Origin: Chloroflexota bacterium
GTDB taxonomy: Bacteria; Chloroflexota; Ktedonobacteria; Ktedonobacterales; Ktedonobacteraceae
Reading direction: 5' to 3'
NCBI GenBank assembly: GCA_902812455.1
Contig: CADDZH010000071.1
Span: forward strand, 1-27,596
Length of the DNA: 27,596 nucleotides
Shown here: positions 13,776-21,046 of the stretch, one piece after another
How the letters are laid out: every line of letters begins with the position of its first letter
How positions within the stretch are numbered: position 1 is the first letter of the stretch
Translations under genes and position numbers: made by a program
The notes under the pieces: model-generated
The model's input: the letters and a program-made list of their open reading frames with translations, nothing else
What the model was told of the DNA's origin: nothing
The model's database searches: none

Positions 13776-15377
13776 CTATGCTCGCAGGCTGACGGGTAAG
13801 TGGCCTTGTGGTTGTATGAGGCCGAAGAGCACACTGGCGGCTGCGGCCAGGGCCGGCTGGGTGTATTCGTAGGTGACCAGGTAAGTGCAAAGCGCTGGAA
13901 AGGCCAGCAAGTCGTATGGGTTGCCCGCAGCGATCCCGATGATGGGCAGGCCGGATTGTACCAGGTATTGCATGAGCTGTGCCTGCTGTTGATCCAGGTG
14001 CGCGTGTACCGTCACCACGATCACAACCCTGTATTCCCTGGCGGCCTGTATTATGTGTTCGAGTTTCTCGCTCGATGGGTACAGGGGAACGGATATGGCA
14101 TCGACATGTGGATGGTACTGGCGTATGCTTTCTACCAGAAGCTCGCTGGAGAACTGTATATCTATCGCTACATTCAGGACATATTGTTCCTGGGAGAGAA
14201 CCAGTACACGGTCATCCGGCTCCAGGTGCAGGGGGAGGAGATTATCATCGTTTCTGACCAGCGTTGTGGAGAGGGCATAGGCTTTCTGGCTCAACTGCCG
14301 GTGTGCAGCCCCTCCCACCCATGCGGGAACAGGGTCAGCCGGGAGATCATCCCAGGATAAGAAACGCTCTTTGAGCTTGAGGACGCGCTCAACTGCCTTG
14401 TCTATGATCTCTTGTGATAATTCCCCATTCTGAACGGCCAATTGTATGGCATCAAGGGCGCTGCGTTGCCTGGTATACAGGTGAGAGACGAGTACCAGAT
14501 CGATCCCGGCTTGCAGGGCCATGACCGCAGCCCGCTCCACGCCAACCGTCTCTGTGATGGCCTGCATCTCCAGGCAGTCCGAGATCGCCACTCCATCAAA
14601 GCCCAGGTGTTCGCGTAGCAACCCCTGTACGATAGCGGGAGAAACAGTAGCCGGTATCATGTCGTGTTCCATAAGTTCAGGAAGAGAGATATGCGCGATC
14701 ATCACGCAAGCTGCTCCGGCCTCGATACAGCTTTTGAAGGGAACGAGTTCTACGGCTTCCAGGCGCTGCATGGTGCATGGGATGATTGGTAGGGCAAGGT
14801 GCGAGTCTGTGGTAGTATCACCGTGGCCGGGAAAATGCTTTAGCGTGTTGATCACGCCCGCGTCCTGGTAGCCTTTTACTGCCGCGATGCCAAGGCGAGC
14901 AACCAGGTGAGGGTCTTCGCCAAATGAACGAACGCCAATGACAGGGTTAGCGGGATTGTTGTTCACGTCAACGACCGGCGCCAGGTTCATATTGATGCCC
15001 AGGGCCTTGAGTTCGCGGCCTGTGGCGTGGGCTACATCGTAAACCAGTTGCTCCGAGCCGCTGGCTGCCAGCGCCATATTGCCCGGAAATGGAGTCGTGC
15101 CCTGTCCGAGACGTTGTACCAGGCCGTTCTCCTGGTCGGTCATAATGAGCAAAGGATAGCGATGCCCTGCTGCCTTCGCGATCATTTGCAGGCTTTGTGT
15201 TAGTTCCAGAACCTGCCCGGCATCGCGGATATTGCGTGAAAATAGAATGATGCTGCCTACGCGGTCGCGTTCGATCAAATCGATGATATCTTGTGAGGGG
15301 CTGGTTCCCCAGAACCCGGCAACAAATAGCTGGCCAAGGTGCTCTTCCAATGTCATTGTGATGCTGTAGTTGCTCAT
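13776..15377 (-). CDS. nagZ: Glycoside hydrolase family 3, beta-N-acetylhexosaminidase (NagZ-like)
   Basis: A 533-residue GH3 enzyme predicted to remove GlcNAc from GlcNAc-MurNAc (muropeptides) or from chito-oligosaccharides. The family-defining loop is KHFPGHGDT (180-188) followed by DSH (191-193), the Asp-His acid/base pair specific to NagZ-type enzymes. The nucleophile is Asp267 in AISDCLEM. TDQENG at 80-85 and INMNLAPVVDV at 128-138 are substrate-pocket segments. No signal peptide, so it is cytoplasmic and its substrate must be imported. The extra C-terminal domain (about 360-533) makes it longer than proteobacterial NagZ. Its start overlaps the murQ stop as ATGA, indicating coupled translation in a gntR-murQ-nagZ operon. 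Its last codon lies in the duplicated word next to a candidate MITE. Confidence 0.93.
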   Translation of the reverse strand: MSNYSITMTLEEHLGQLFVAGFWGTSPSQDIIDLIERDRVGSIILFSRNIRDAGQVLELTQSLQMIAKAAGHRYPLLIMTDQENGLVQRLGQGTTPFPGNMALAASGSEQLVYDVAHATGRELKALGINMNLAPVVDVNNNPANPVIGVRSFGEDPHLVARLGIAAVKGYQDAGVINTLKHFPGHGDTTTDSHLALPIIPCTMQRLEAVELVPFKSCIEAGAACVMIAHISLPELMEHDMIPATVSPAIVQGLLREHLGFDGVAISDCLEMQAITETVGVERAAVMALQAGIDLVLVSHLYTRQRSALDAIQLAVQNGELSQEIIDKAVERVLKLKERFLSWDDLPADPVPAWVGGAAHRQLSQKAYALSTTLVRNDDNLLPLHLEPDDRVLVLSQEQYVLNVAIDIQFSSELLVESIRQYHPHVDAISVPLYPSSEKLEHIIQAAREYRVVIVVTVHAHLDQQQAQLMQYLVQSGLPIIGIAAGNPYDLLAFPALCTYLVTYEYTQPALAAAASVLFGLIQPQGHLPVSLRA

Positions 15378-16285
15378 GGTATACCTTCCAGTGCTGCGCG
15401 GAGGTTATTGCCGTGCGCCAGGAGCCATTGCCTGGCAGCCTCCGGATCGAGCTGAGTACGCCCGGCCAGGATGGCCGTTTTCACCTCTCCTCCTGAGGCG
15501 GCCAGCAGCGCTTCGGCAGCTCCTGTATCCAGTCCTGTGGCCTGGCGCACAATCTCTACGGCCCGTCGATGCAATTTAGCATTTGTTGCCTGCACATCCA
15601 CCATCAGGTTCCCGAAGGTTTTCCCGAGCAGGATCATCGTTCCTGTGCTCAGCATATTCAAGACCATCTTTTGCGCCGTACCGGCTTTTAAGCGTGTTGA
15701 TCCAGTAATAACTTCTGGCCCAACCAGCGGGGCAATCATGATCTCTACCTCTTTTTCGAGAGGGGTGTCCTTGTTACAGGCCAGGCCAATGGTTAGCGCT
15801 CCCTGTGCTTTCGCGAAAGCAATAGCGCCGAGCACGTAGGGCGTGCGTCCACTGGCAGTAATCCCAACTACTACATCCGCTTTTGTAATGTTGCAGCGCG
15901 CAACGTCAGCCTTTCCTGCCTCGGCGCTATCCTCGAGGTCTTCCTGGGCCTGGGAAAAAGCTAACGGCCCTCCGGCGATGCAGGCAATGACCATCTCGCG
16001 TGGAACATTAAAGGTGGGCGGGCATTCTGCCGCATCTAGCGCGCCCAGACGACCAGAAGTGCCTGCTCCAACGTAAATGAGCCGCCCTCCTTGCCGGAAC
16101 CTTGTCGCTATTTCCTCTATGGCCCTGGCTATGTGGGGTGACTCGCGCCTGACTGCTTCTGCCACCTTCGCATCTTCTGCGTTCATCACTTCCACGATCT
16201 CCAGAGGAGTCATCCGGTCAATTTCTCTGGTGGCAGGGTTCACCTGTTCGGTTTCTAATGCCGTATAAGGCTGCCCTTCATTCAT
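15374..16285 (-). CDS. murQ: N-acetylmuramic acid 6-phosphate etherase
   Basis: A 303-residue SIS-domain lyase that removes the D-lactyl ether from MurNAc-6-P to give GlcNAc-6-P. VGAGTSGRLGALDAAECPPTFN (72-93) is the sugar-phosphate binding loop with the catalytic Glu87. ITASGRTPYVLGA and GPEVITGSTRLKAGTAQKMVLNMLST are hallmark segments, the latter with the second active-site region. The UBA-like C-terminal helices (EAARQWLLAHGNNLRAAL) are as in characterised MurQ. Length is normal. It sits between gntR and nagZ with ATGA overlaps on both sides. Its product feeds NagA, which is encoded across the divergent promoter. No MurNAc kinase or PTS component is in the window, so the source of MurNAc-6-P is unseen. 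Confidence 0.96.
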   Translation of the reverse strand: MNEGQPYTALETEQVNPATREIDRMTPLEIVEVMNAEDAKVAEAVRRESPHIARAIEEIATRFRQGGRLIYVGAGTSGRLGALDAAECPPTFNVPREMVIACIAGGPLAFSQAQEDLEDSAEAGKADVARCNITKADVVVGITASGRTPYVLGAIAFAKAQGALTIGLACNKDTPLEKEVEIMIAPLVGPEVITGSTRLKAGTAQKMVLNMLSTGTMILLGKTFGNLMVDVQATNAKLHRRAVEIVRQATGLDTGAAEALLAASGGEVKTAILAGRTQLDPEAARQWLLAHGNNLRAALEGIP

Positions 16286-17028
16286 AGCATGAGCTGCTCG
16301 CGTTTCAGATGGGTATAGAAGGTATACTTATTCCCGCAATACACCGACCGGGCGTATTCGATGGGTTGGTTGCGGTCTGTGTAGGTTGTTCGGCGAGTAA
16401 ACAACACCGGGCTGCCCACAGGGATTTTCAGCAATTGAGATTCCTCGTTTCCTGCCAGCCCTGCCTCTAACTCCTGTTCCGCTTCCATTGGCGGTATGCC
16501 GTATTTTGTTTCGAGCAGGCGATAGAGTGAGTTGTGCTCCAGGTCTTCCTCGAGCAATTTTTCGCAGCCAGGAAAACTGACCTGGGAGAATTCGATAGCC
16601 AGAGGCTCGGCATCGGCGAGGCGTAGGCGGCGCAGGCAAAAAAGCATCGTCCCAGGCTTAATGCGTAGTCGCTCCGCCGTTATATCGTCAGCAGGACACA
16701 TCTGGGCAGACAGCACTCTGGTACTCGGCTGCTGTCCTCGTGCTCGCATATCTTCGGTGAACCCGGTCAGGCGCATCAACTGCTGGGTGATCTTGCGCTG
16801 GCTGACAAACGTGCCTTTGCCCTGCTCCCGGTAAAACAGGCCCTCATTTACGAGATCGGTGATAGCCTGGCGGGCGGTCATGCGGCTGATGCCATATTTT
16901 TCACTTAGCTCGCGCTCGGATGGGATAAGATCTCCCGGTTTCCACTCGCCAGATTGCACCCGTTCTCGCATGATCTCTCTGAGCTGGTAATAGCGAGGTA
17001 GGGGGCTATTCCTGTAAATTGTATCCAT
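16282..17028 (-). CDS. GntR/HutC-family transcriptional regulator (NagR/DasR-like)
   Basis: A 248-residue regulator. An N-terminal winged helix-turn-helix spans about 15-75, with GDLIPSERELSEKYGISRMTARQAITDLVNEGLFYREQGKGTFVS. A C-terminal UTRA effector domain (about 95-240) includes LRIKPGTMLFCLRRLRLADAEPLAIEFSQVSFPGC. HutC-type regulators next to nag genes usually bind GlcN-6-P or GlcNAc-6-P and release their operators. The stop overlaps the murQ start (ATGA), so it is the first gene of the operon and reads away from nagA. Dre-like palindromes at 17195-17221 and 18542-18558 are candidate binding sites. The start ATG 17028 has only a moderate AAAGG upstream. Confidence 0.93.
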   Translation of the reverse strand: MDTIYRNSPLPRYYQLREIMRERVQSGEWKPGDLIPSERELSEKYGISRMTARQAITDLVNEGLFYREQGKGTFVSQRKITQQLMRLTGFTEDMRARGQQPSTRVLSAQMCPADDITAERLRIKPGTMLFCLRRLRLADAEPLAIEFSQVSFPGCEKLLEEDLEHNSLYRLLETKYGIPPMEAEQELEAGLAGNEESQLLKIPVGSPVLFTRRTTYTDRNQPIEYARSVYCGNKYTFYTHLKREQLML

Positions 17029-17090
17029 TGCTTGCGATTCTACCTTTCCCCTGGCGGTATGCCATTACAAAGACAACACAATAGCAGAGG

Positions 17091-17106
17091 GCAAGCGCAA
17101 GGCCCC
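17091..17106. repeat. Short repeat CAAGCGCAAGGCCCCC (second copy)
   Basis: Same 16-base word as at about 2562-2577, here followed by TAAAGGTGA in the divergent gntR/nagA promoter gap. Confidence 0.4.
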
Positions 17107-17160
17107 CTAAAGGTGACGAACCAACTGATTCACACCATTTATCACTCCCTTGCTACCCTA

Positions 17161-17189
17161 TGGTAGTAGCGGAAAATAGATGGTATAAT
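17161..17189 (+). promoter_or_regulatory. Probable nagA promoter
   Basis: An extended -10, TGG-TATAAT (17181-17189), is a near-perfect match. The -35 at the right distance (TGGTAG, 17161-17166) is poor, so this may be an extended -10 promoter or may need activation. Transcription would start near 17196, inside the operator-like palindrome described next. Confidence 0.5.
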
Positions 17190-17194
17190 TGGTA

Positions 17195-17221
17195 TATTGT
17201 ATAGACCAGTTCTGGTATATA
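17195..17221. promoter_or_regulatory. Dre-like operator at the nagA start
   Basis: Half sites TATAGACCAG (17200-17209) and CTGGTATATA (17212-17221) are inverted around TT with 9 of 10 positions paired. Read in another register, TATTGTATAGACCAGT (17195-17210) keeps the right half of the DasR/NagR dre consensus AGTGGTCTAGACCACT. Overlap with the predicted start point fits repression by the adjacent GntR/HutC regulator. Confidence 0.55.
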
Positions 17222-17266
17222 TCATTCCATACTTTTTGGAGTCTGTCAAGTAGGGAGAGAACATCA

Positions 17267-18472
17267 ATGAGGTTTACGTTACGCGGTGCTCGCCTGGTAG
17301 ACGCTGTGATAGAGCTTGCTGATAGCGATATCACTATCGATGGCAGTACCATTGATGCAATCGGCTTTCTGTGTGATACCGCCGGTGAGGTCATCGATGC
17401 CACAGATATGATCGTCATGCCAGGTTTCATCGATGTGCATACGCACGGTGGTGGGGGCTTTAATCTCCACACTGTTGATGCCGGGGAGATCGAGGCGTTT
17501 GCGCGCTGGGTGCCGCAGGCTGGAGTGACCTCATTTCTTATAGCCGTGCTTGGTACGCCTGGTTCATTACCGGAGGAGCAGTTGCTTACAGCGGTGCGAG
17601 CAATGGATTGCTGGGAGGCCGGAGCGGAGGGAGCAGAGCCTCTTGGTATCTACCTGGAAGGCCCCTACATGAGTGTTAAGCGCCGGGGCGCGCATCTACC
17701 AGCATGGTTACGCATGCCGGATGTAGCCGAGATAGAGCGGGTACTTGAGTTAACACAGGGCTACTTGCGTCTCCTTACCCTGGCGCCTGAGCTGCCGGGA
17801 GCAAAAGAGGTGATCCGCCGGCTCGTAGAGGCAGGAGTAACAGTCAGTATGGGCCATACCGATGCGACGTATGAGCAGGCACAAGAGGCCATTCAGCTTG
17901 GTATCACTCATGCGACCCATTGCTTCAATGCCATGCGCCCGCTGCATCATCGCACTCCTGGCCCCATAGGAGCTATCGCTCAAGCCCCGCAAGTGCGCGG
18001 CGAGCTGATCGCCGATGGCATTCATGTCCATCCCGCAGCGATGACTGCTCTGATCAAAATCCTGGGGCCCGAGCGCACAGTCGTGATCACAGATGCGCTT
18101 TCGGCTGCCGGCGTTGCTCATTCGACCTTTAACTTTGCGGGACAACCTGTGCAGATCATCAATGGCGTAGCGCGCCTGCCTGATGGCACCATTAGCGGCA
18201 GTGTCTTAACGATGGATCAAGCCTTGCGTAATATCCTTCACATGACGGGCGTTTCTCTGCAAGAAGCCGTAGCCATGCTTACGCTCAATCCGGCTCAGTC
18301 AGTACACGTTGCTGAGCGCAAAGGACTTTTGCGGCCTGGCTACGATGCCGACCTGCTCCTCTTCGACAGCTCGCTCACGCTCCAGGCTACTATCTGCCGG
18401 GGCAGACTTGCCTTTGCAACCCCTGAATGGAATGCACGCCTGAAGCTCTTTACCGGCTTACATGAGGCATGA
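17267..18472 (+). CDS. nagA: N-acetylglucosamine-6-phosphate deacetylase
   Basis: A 401-residue amidohydrolase that converts GlcNAc-6-P to GlcN-6-P. I start it at ATG 17267, with GGGAGAG about 7 bases upstream; an in-frame extension to 17189 would begin inside the promoter. Metal and substrate motifs are all visible: PGFIDVHTHGGGG, LEGPY, MGHTDAT, HCFNAMRPLHHR, ADGIHVHP and the catalytic Asp in VITDALSAAG. Length matches the family. It is divergent from gntR-murQ-nagZ and followed, after a 317-base gap, by the ABC transporter genes and nagB, which takes its product. Control by the dre-like operator over its start point is likely. Confidence 0.96.
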   Translation: MRFTLRGARLVDAVIELADSDITIDGSTIDAIGFLCDTAGEVIDATDMIVMPGFIDVHTHGGGGFNLHTVDAGEIEAFARWVPQAGVTSFLIAVLGTPGSLPEEQLLTAVRAMDCWEAGAEGAEPLGIYLEGPYMSVKRRGAHLPAWLRMPDVAEIERVLELTQGYLRLLTLAPELPGAKEVIRRLVEAGVTVSMGHTDATYEQAQEAIQLGITHATHCFNAMRPLHHRTPGPIGAIAQAPQVRGELIADGIHVHPAAMTALIKILGPERTVVITDALSAAGVAHSTFNFAGQPVQIINGVARLPDGTISGSVLTMDQALRNILHMTGVSLQEAVAMLTLNPAQSVHVAERKGLLRPGYDADLLLFDSSLTLQATICRGRLAFATPEWNARLKLFTGLHEA

Positions 18473-18486
18473 TCCTGTAGCGATGG

Positions 18487-18508
18487 CTTTCTTCTAAAGA
18501 AGGGTTTT
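18487..18508 (+). terminator. Weak intrinsic terminator after nagA
   Basis: CTTTCTT and AAGAAGG can form a 7-pair A/T-rich stem around CTA, followed by G and TTTT. The stem is weak, so read-through is likely. It lies 15 bases after the nagA stop. Confidence 0.3.
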
Positions 18509-18541
18509 CCGCTATCACAACGAATTTTTTGGACGATCTTG

Positions 18542-18558
18542 TCTAGTGGTCTAGATGT
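18542..18558. promoter_or_regulatory. Dre-like operator upstream of the transporter operon
   Basis: AGTGGTCTAGA (18545-18555) matches the first 11 bases of the DasR/NagR dre consensus AGTGGTCTAGACCACT, and 13 of 16 positions match overall. TCTAG and CTAGA (18542-18546 and 18551-18555) are a perfect inverted repeat around TGGT. It lies directly upstream of the -35 hexamer of the transporter promoter. A second similar site at nagA supports a shared regulator. Confidence 0.6.
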
Positions 18559-18559
18559 C

Positions 18560-18588
18560 TTGACAAATGAACCAATAGCAGGTACATT
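18560..18588 (+). promoter_or_regulatory. Promoter of the solute-binding protein gene
   Basis: TTGACA (18560-18565), a 17-base spacer and TACATT (18583-18588). A perfect inverted repeat, GTACAT and ATGTAC around TT (18582-18595), overlaps the -10 and the start point and could be a further operator. The leader to the ATG is about 195 bases, in which I see no other element. Confidence 0.65.
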
Positions 18589-18789
18589 TATGTACATGAG
18601 GTGATCGTTCAAGGCGAAGATGGCGGTATTGTGAAAATAAAGGCTTAGTGATGCTAAGAAAGGAGTTGTGGAGCGCTGGAAGACGAAAAGCGTCCCTGGC
18701 ACGGACACAAGCCAGTATAGGCCAGTTCATTTTCTTTCAGATTGCGTTATTAGCGAGAGTTTCGTTTATCCACCATCAGGAGGTTTCGC

Positions 18790-20460
18790 ATGGCTCCTCG
18801 TCCGTTATTACGATCCAGGAGAAAGATCAAGATCAACACAATCCTGCTGACTCCCTTGCTCATCTGCATGGTTTTGCTCGCTGCTTGCGGCGGTGGTAGC
18901 GCTCAGCAGGGCACGAAGCAGCATGTGCTTACAATTGGCGCTCAAGTTGGCGCCGATTTCACAAATTCCTTCAGTCCCTTCAGCCCGCTTGTTAATCCAG
19001 GTGTCAGAGGCCTGGTCTATGAAACGCTGATCTATTTCGCCAGGGGTACCGGTCAGGTCACTCCTATGCTAGCGTCCAGCTATGATATTAGTAGCGATGC
19101 CAAAAGTATAACGTTCACTATCCGGCCCAACGTCAAATGGTCAGACGGAACAGCGTTCACTGCCGATGACGTGGTCTTCACGTTTAACCTGCTGAAGCAG
19201 TACCCGGCAGCAGACACAGCCGGGGTCTGGAGCTTTATCAGTAGTGTAACTTCGCCTGGCCCGGACACTGTGCTCGTCTCGCTCAAATCACCCTATTCGC
19301 CCGCGCTCTGGTACATTGGAGGACAGACATTCATTGTGCCAAAGCACATCTGGGCTTCTGCCGGTGATCCTACCAAGTTTGCCAACAGCAAGCCCATAGG
19401 CACAGGCCCCTTCCTGCTGCAAAGATATACGCCGCAGGAGCTTGACTACGTCAAGAACCCCGGCTACTGGCAGACAGACAAAGTTCAGGTCGATAAGATC
19501 GTGTACCCGTCGGTCAAGGATAACAATGCCCTGCTCTTGAAACTCTTGAGCGGCCAAATCGACTGGGGCAGCTTCTATGCGCCAGACCTGCAGAACACCT
19601 TTGTGGCTAGAGACCCGGCGCATAACCATTACTATATGGCGCCCGTCGCCCTGACCATGATCTACCTGAACTATGCCAGGGATCCCGTATTCAAAAATCT
19701 GGCTCTCCGGCAGGCTATCAGCTATGCCCTCGATCGCCAGTCGATGTCCACGCAGGCTGAAAGCGGTTATGAATCAGTCGCTTCCCCCACCGGTCTGGTA
19801 CTGCCTATCCAGCAGAGCTACCTAAGCCCGAATCTTGCGGGTATGCAATTTACCTACGACAAGAACAAGGCCATATCCATTCTGGATGCCGCGGGCTTTA
19901 AGAAAGGCTCTGATGGCATTTATGTCAGCCCCAACGGCACGAAACTCTCCTTCTCGATTAAAGTTCCTGCCGGCTGGACTGACTGGGATGAAATCTGCCA
20001 GATCATCTCACAAAATCTCCAGGCTATCGGCATCAAGGTCTCCGTTGATCAGATTAGCCAGGATGATTACTTCCCAACTCGTACAAATGGCAACTTCGAT
20101 ATGCTCATGGGCGGGAGCTTCTATGGCCCCACTCCCTACTACATGCTCGATCCCATGTTGAACAGCAGTCATATTGGAGTGACCAATTGGGAGCACTGGT
20201 CGGATCCTCTGACGGATAAGTACCTGAACCAGTACGCGACTTCTACCGATCCTAGCGTGCAAAAGCAGGCTATCATGGGGATTGAGCAGATCATGGCGAA
20301 TCAGATGCCTACTATTCTCCTGCTCAATGCAGCCGAATGGTACGAGTATTCCACCAAGAATTTCGTTGGCTGGCCTGACCAGAACAACTTGTATGCCTAT
20401 CCTGCTGGCTACGAAGTTCCCGATGAAGAGCAAGTCGTTCTCCATCTCAGGCCGGTCTAA
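18790..20460 (+). CDS. ABC transporter substrate-binding lipoprotein, family 5 (SBP_bac_5)
   Basis: A 556-residue extracytoplasmic binding protein. A basic N-terminus and hydrophobic segment end in the lipobox LLAAC, with Cys33 as the lipidation site, so it is tethered to the outer face of the membrane. The mature part has the family 5 features: VRGLVYETLIYFARGTGQVTPMLASSYDIS, FTIRPNVKWSDGTAFTADDVVFTF, SKPIGTGPFLLQRYTPQELDYVKNPGYW and LRQAISYALDRQ. Family 5 proteins bind peptides but also muropeptides and chito-oligosaccharides, as in the Vibrio chitin-oligosaccharide binding protein. Position among nagA, nagB, murQ and nagZ points to an amino-sugar ligand. AGGAGG lies 6 bases before the ATG. 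Two permease genes follow after a repeat-filled gap. Confidence 0.94.
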   Translation: MAPRPLLRSRRKIKINTILLTPLLICMVLLAACGGGSAQQGTKQHVLTIGAQVGADFTNSFSPFSPLVNPGVRGLVYETLIYFARGTGQVTPMLASSYDISSDAKSITFTIRPNVKWSDGTAFTADDVVFTFNLLKQYPAADTAGVWSFISSVTSPGPDTVLVSLKSPYSPALWYIGGQTFIVPKHIWASAGDPTKFANSKPIGTGPFLLQRYTPQELDYVKNPGYWQTDKVQVDKIVYPSVKDNNALLLKLLSGQIDWGSFYAPDLQNTFVARDPAHNHYYMAPVALTMIYLNYARDPVFKNLALRQAISYALDRQSMSTQAESGYESVASPTGLVLPIQQSYLSPNLAGMQFTYDKNKAISILDAAGFKKGSDGIYVSPNGTKLSFSIKVPAGWTDWDEICQIISQNLQAIGIKVSVDQISQDDYFPTRTNGNFDMLMGGSFYGPTPYYMLDPMLNSSHIGVTNWEHWSDPLTDKYLNQYATSTDPSVQKQAIMGIEQIMANQMPTILLLNAAEWYEYSTKNFVGWPDQNNLYAYPAGYEVPDEEQVVLHLRPV

Positions 20461-20612
20461 AGCGCACGAACATTGTGTCATTAGCCGGCAAAGGCGCCCA
20501 GGCCCATATGGGAATCATCTTTCAGGTGGTTCCCATGTGGGAGCAGGGAAGGAAAGCGAATACATGCTATGGTTGTGATATGATAGCGTTAAGCTGTTCT
20601 TTGGTTGCCGAT

Positions 20613-20735
20613 TGTCATGCTGAGCGAGTAAGCCGAAGCAATGTCATCCTGAACGCAGTGAAGGACCTGGCGCAGCGAAGGGGAAGGATCTGTGCCGATG
20701 GGCAGCGGATGCTGAGCGGAGCGAAGCATGACATG
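20613..20735. repeat. CTGAGCG repeat cluster, copy 3
   Basis: TGTCATGCTGAGCGAGTAAG, then TGTCATCCTGAACGCAGTGAAGG, GGCGCAGCGAAGGGGAAGGATC, and GCTGAGCGGAGCGAAGCATGACATG: several degenerate units of the family seen at 8961 and 13644. They lie in the 586-base gap between the binding-protein and permease genes. Confidence 0.65.
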
Positions 20736-20788
20736 AGTGGACTTTTTGGACAATTGGGGATCCATCGTCTGGGGTGATTATCGAGGAG

Positions 20789-21034
20789 AGCCGATAAATC
20801 GGCAATGGGCGCGATCATGAATGTTAACAAATTCATCGGGGGTATGATGGATTGCCTTTGGGCCGATCAATCGGCAATGGGCGCGATCAATCGGCCCCTA
20901 CATCTATCCCGGCATGATTTTGTTCATCCTCATAATCGGCCCCTACATTTATATCCGAATGATTTTGTGAATGTGCAGGGTGGGGGTGCGATAAATTGGG
21001 CCCAGACGGGCGCAATAAATTGGGCCCCTACGGA
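20789..21034. repeat. Cluster of dispersed hairpin repeats (copies 7 to 10)
   Basis: At least four degenerate units in a row: GCCGATAAATCGGC (20790-20803) with GCGATCATGAATG; GGCCGATCAATCGGC with GCGATCAATCGGCCCCTACA (20860-20902); a partial ATCGGCCCCTACAT (20935-20948); then GCGATAAATTGGGCCC and GCAATAAATTGGGCCCCTACGG (20988-21032). The tail with TATCC..ATGATTTTGTT appears twice. The cluster ends right at the ribosome binding site of the first permease gene. Confidence 0.75.
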
Positions 21035-21046
21035 AGGAGGGAATAC

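Noticed and set aside
13800..14360. A 186-residue plus-strand open frame
   Set aside because: It lies antisense inside the nagZ-like gene and has no family features or ribosome binding site.
20996..21046. An extended N-terminus for the first permease
   Set aside because: The 17 extra residues are encoded by the hairpin repeat cluster, and a good ribosome binding site precedes GTG 21047.
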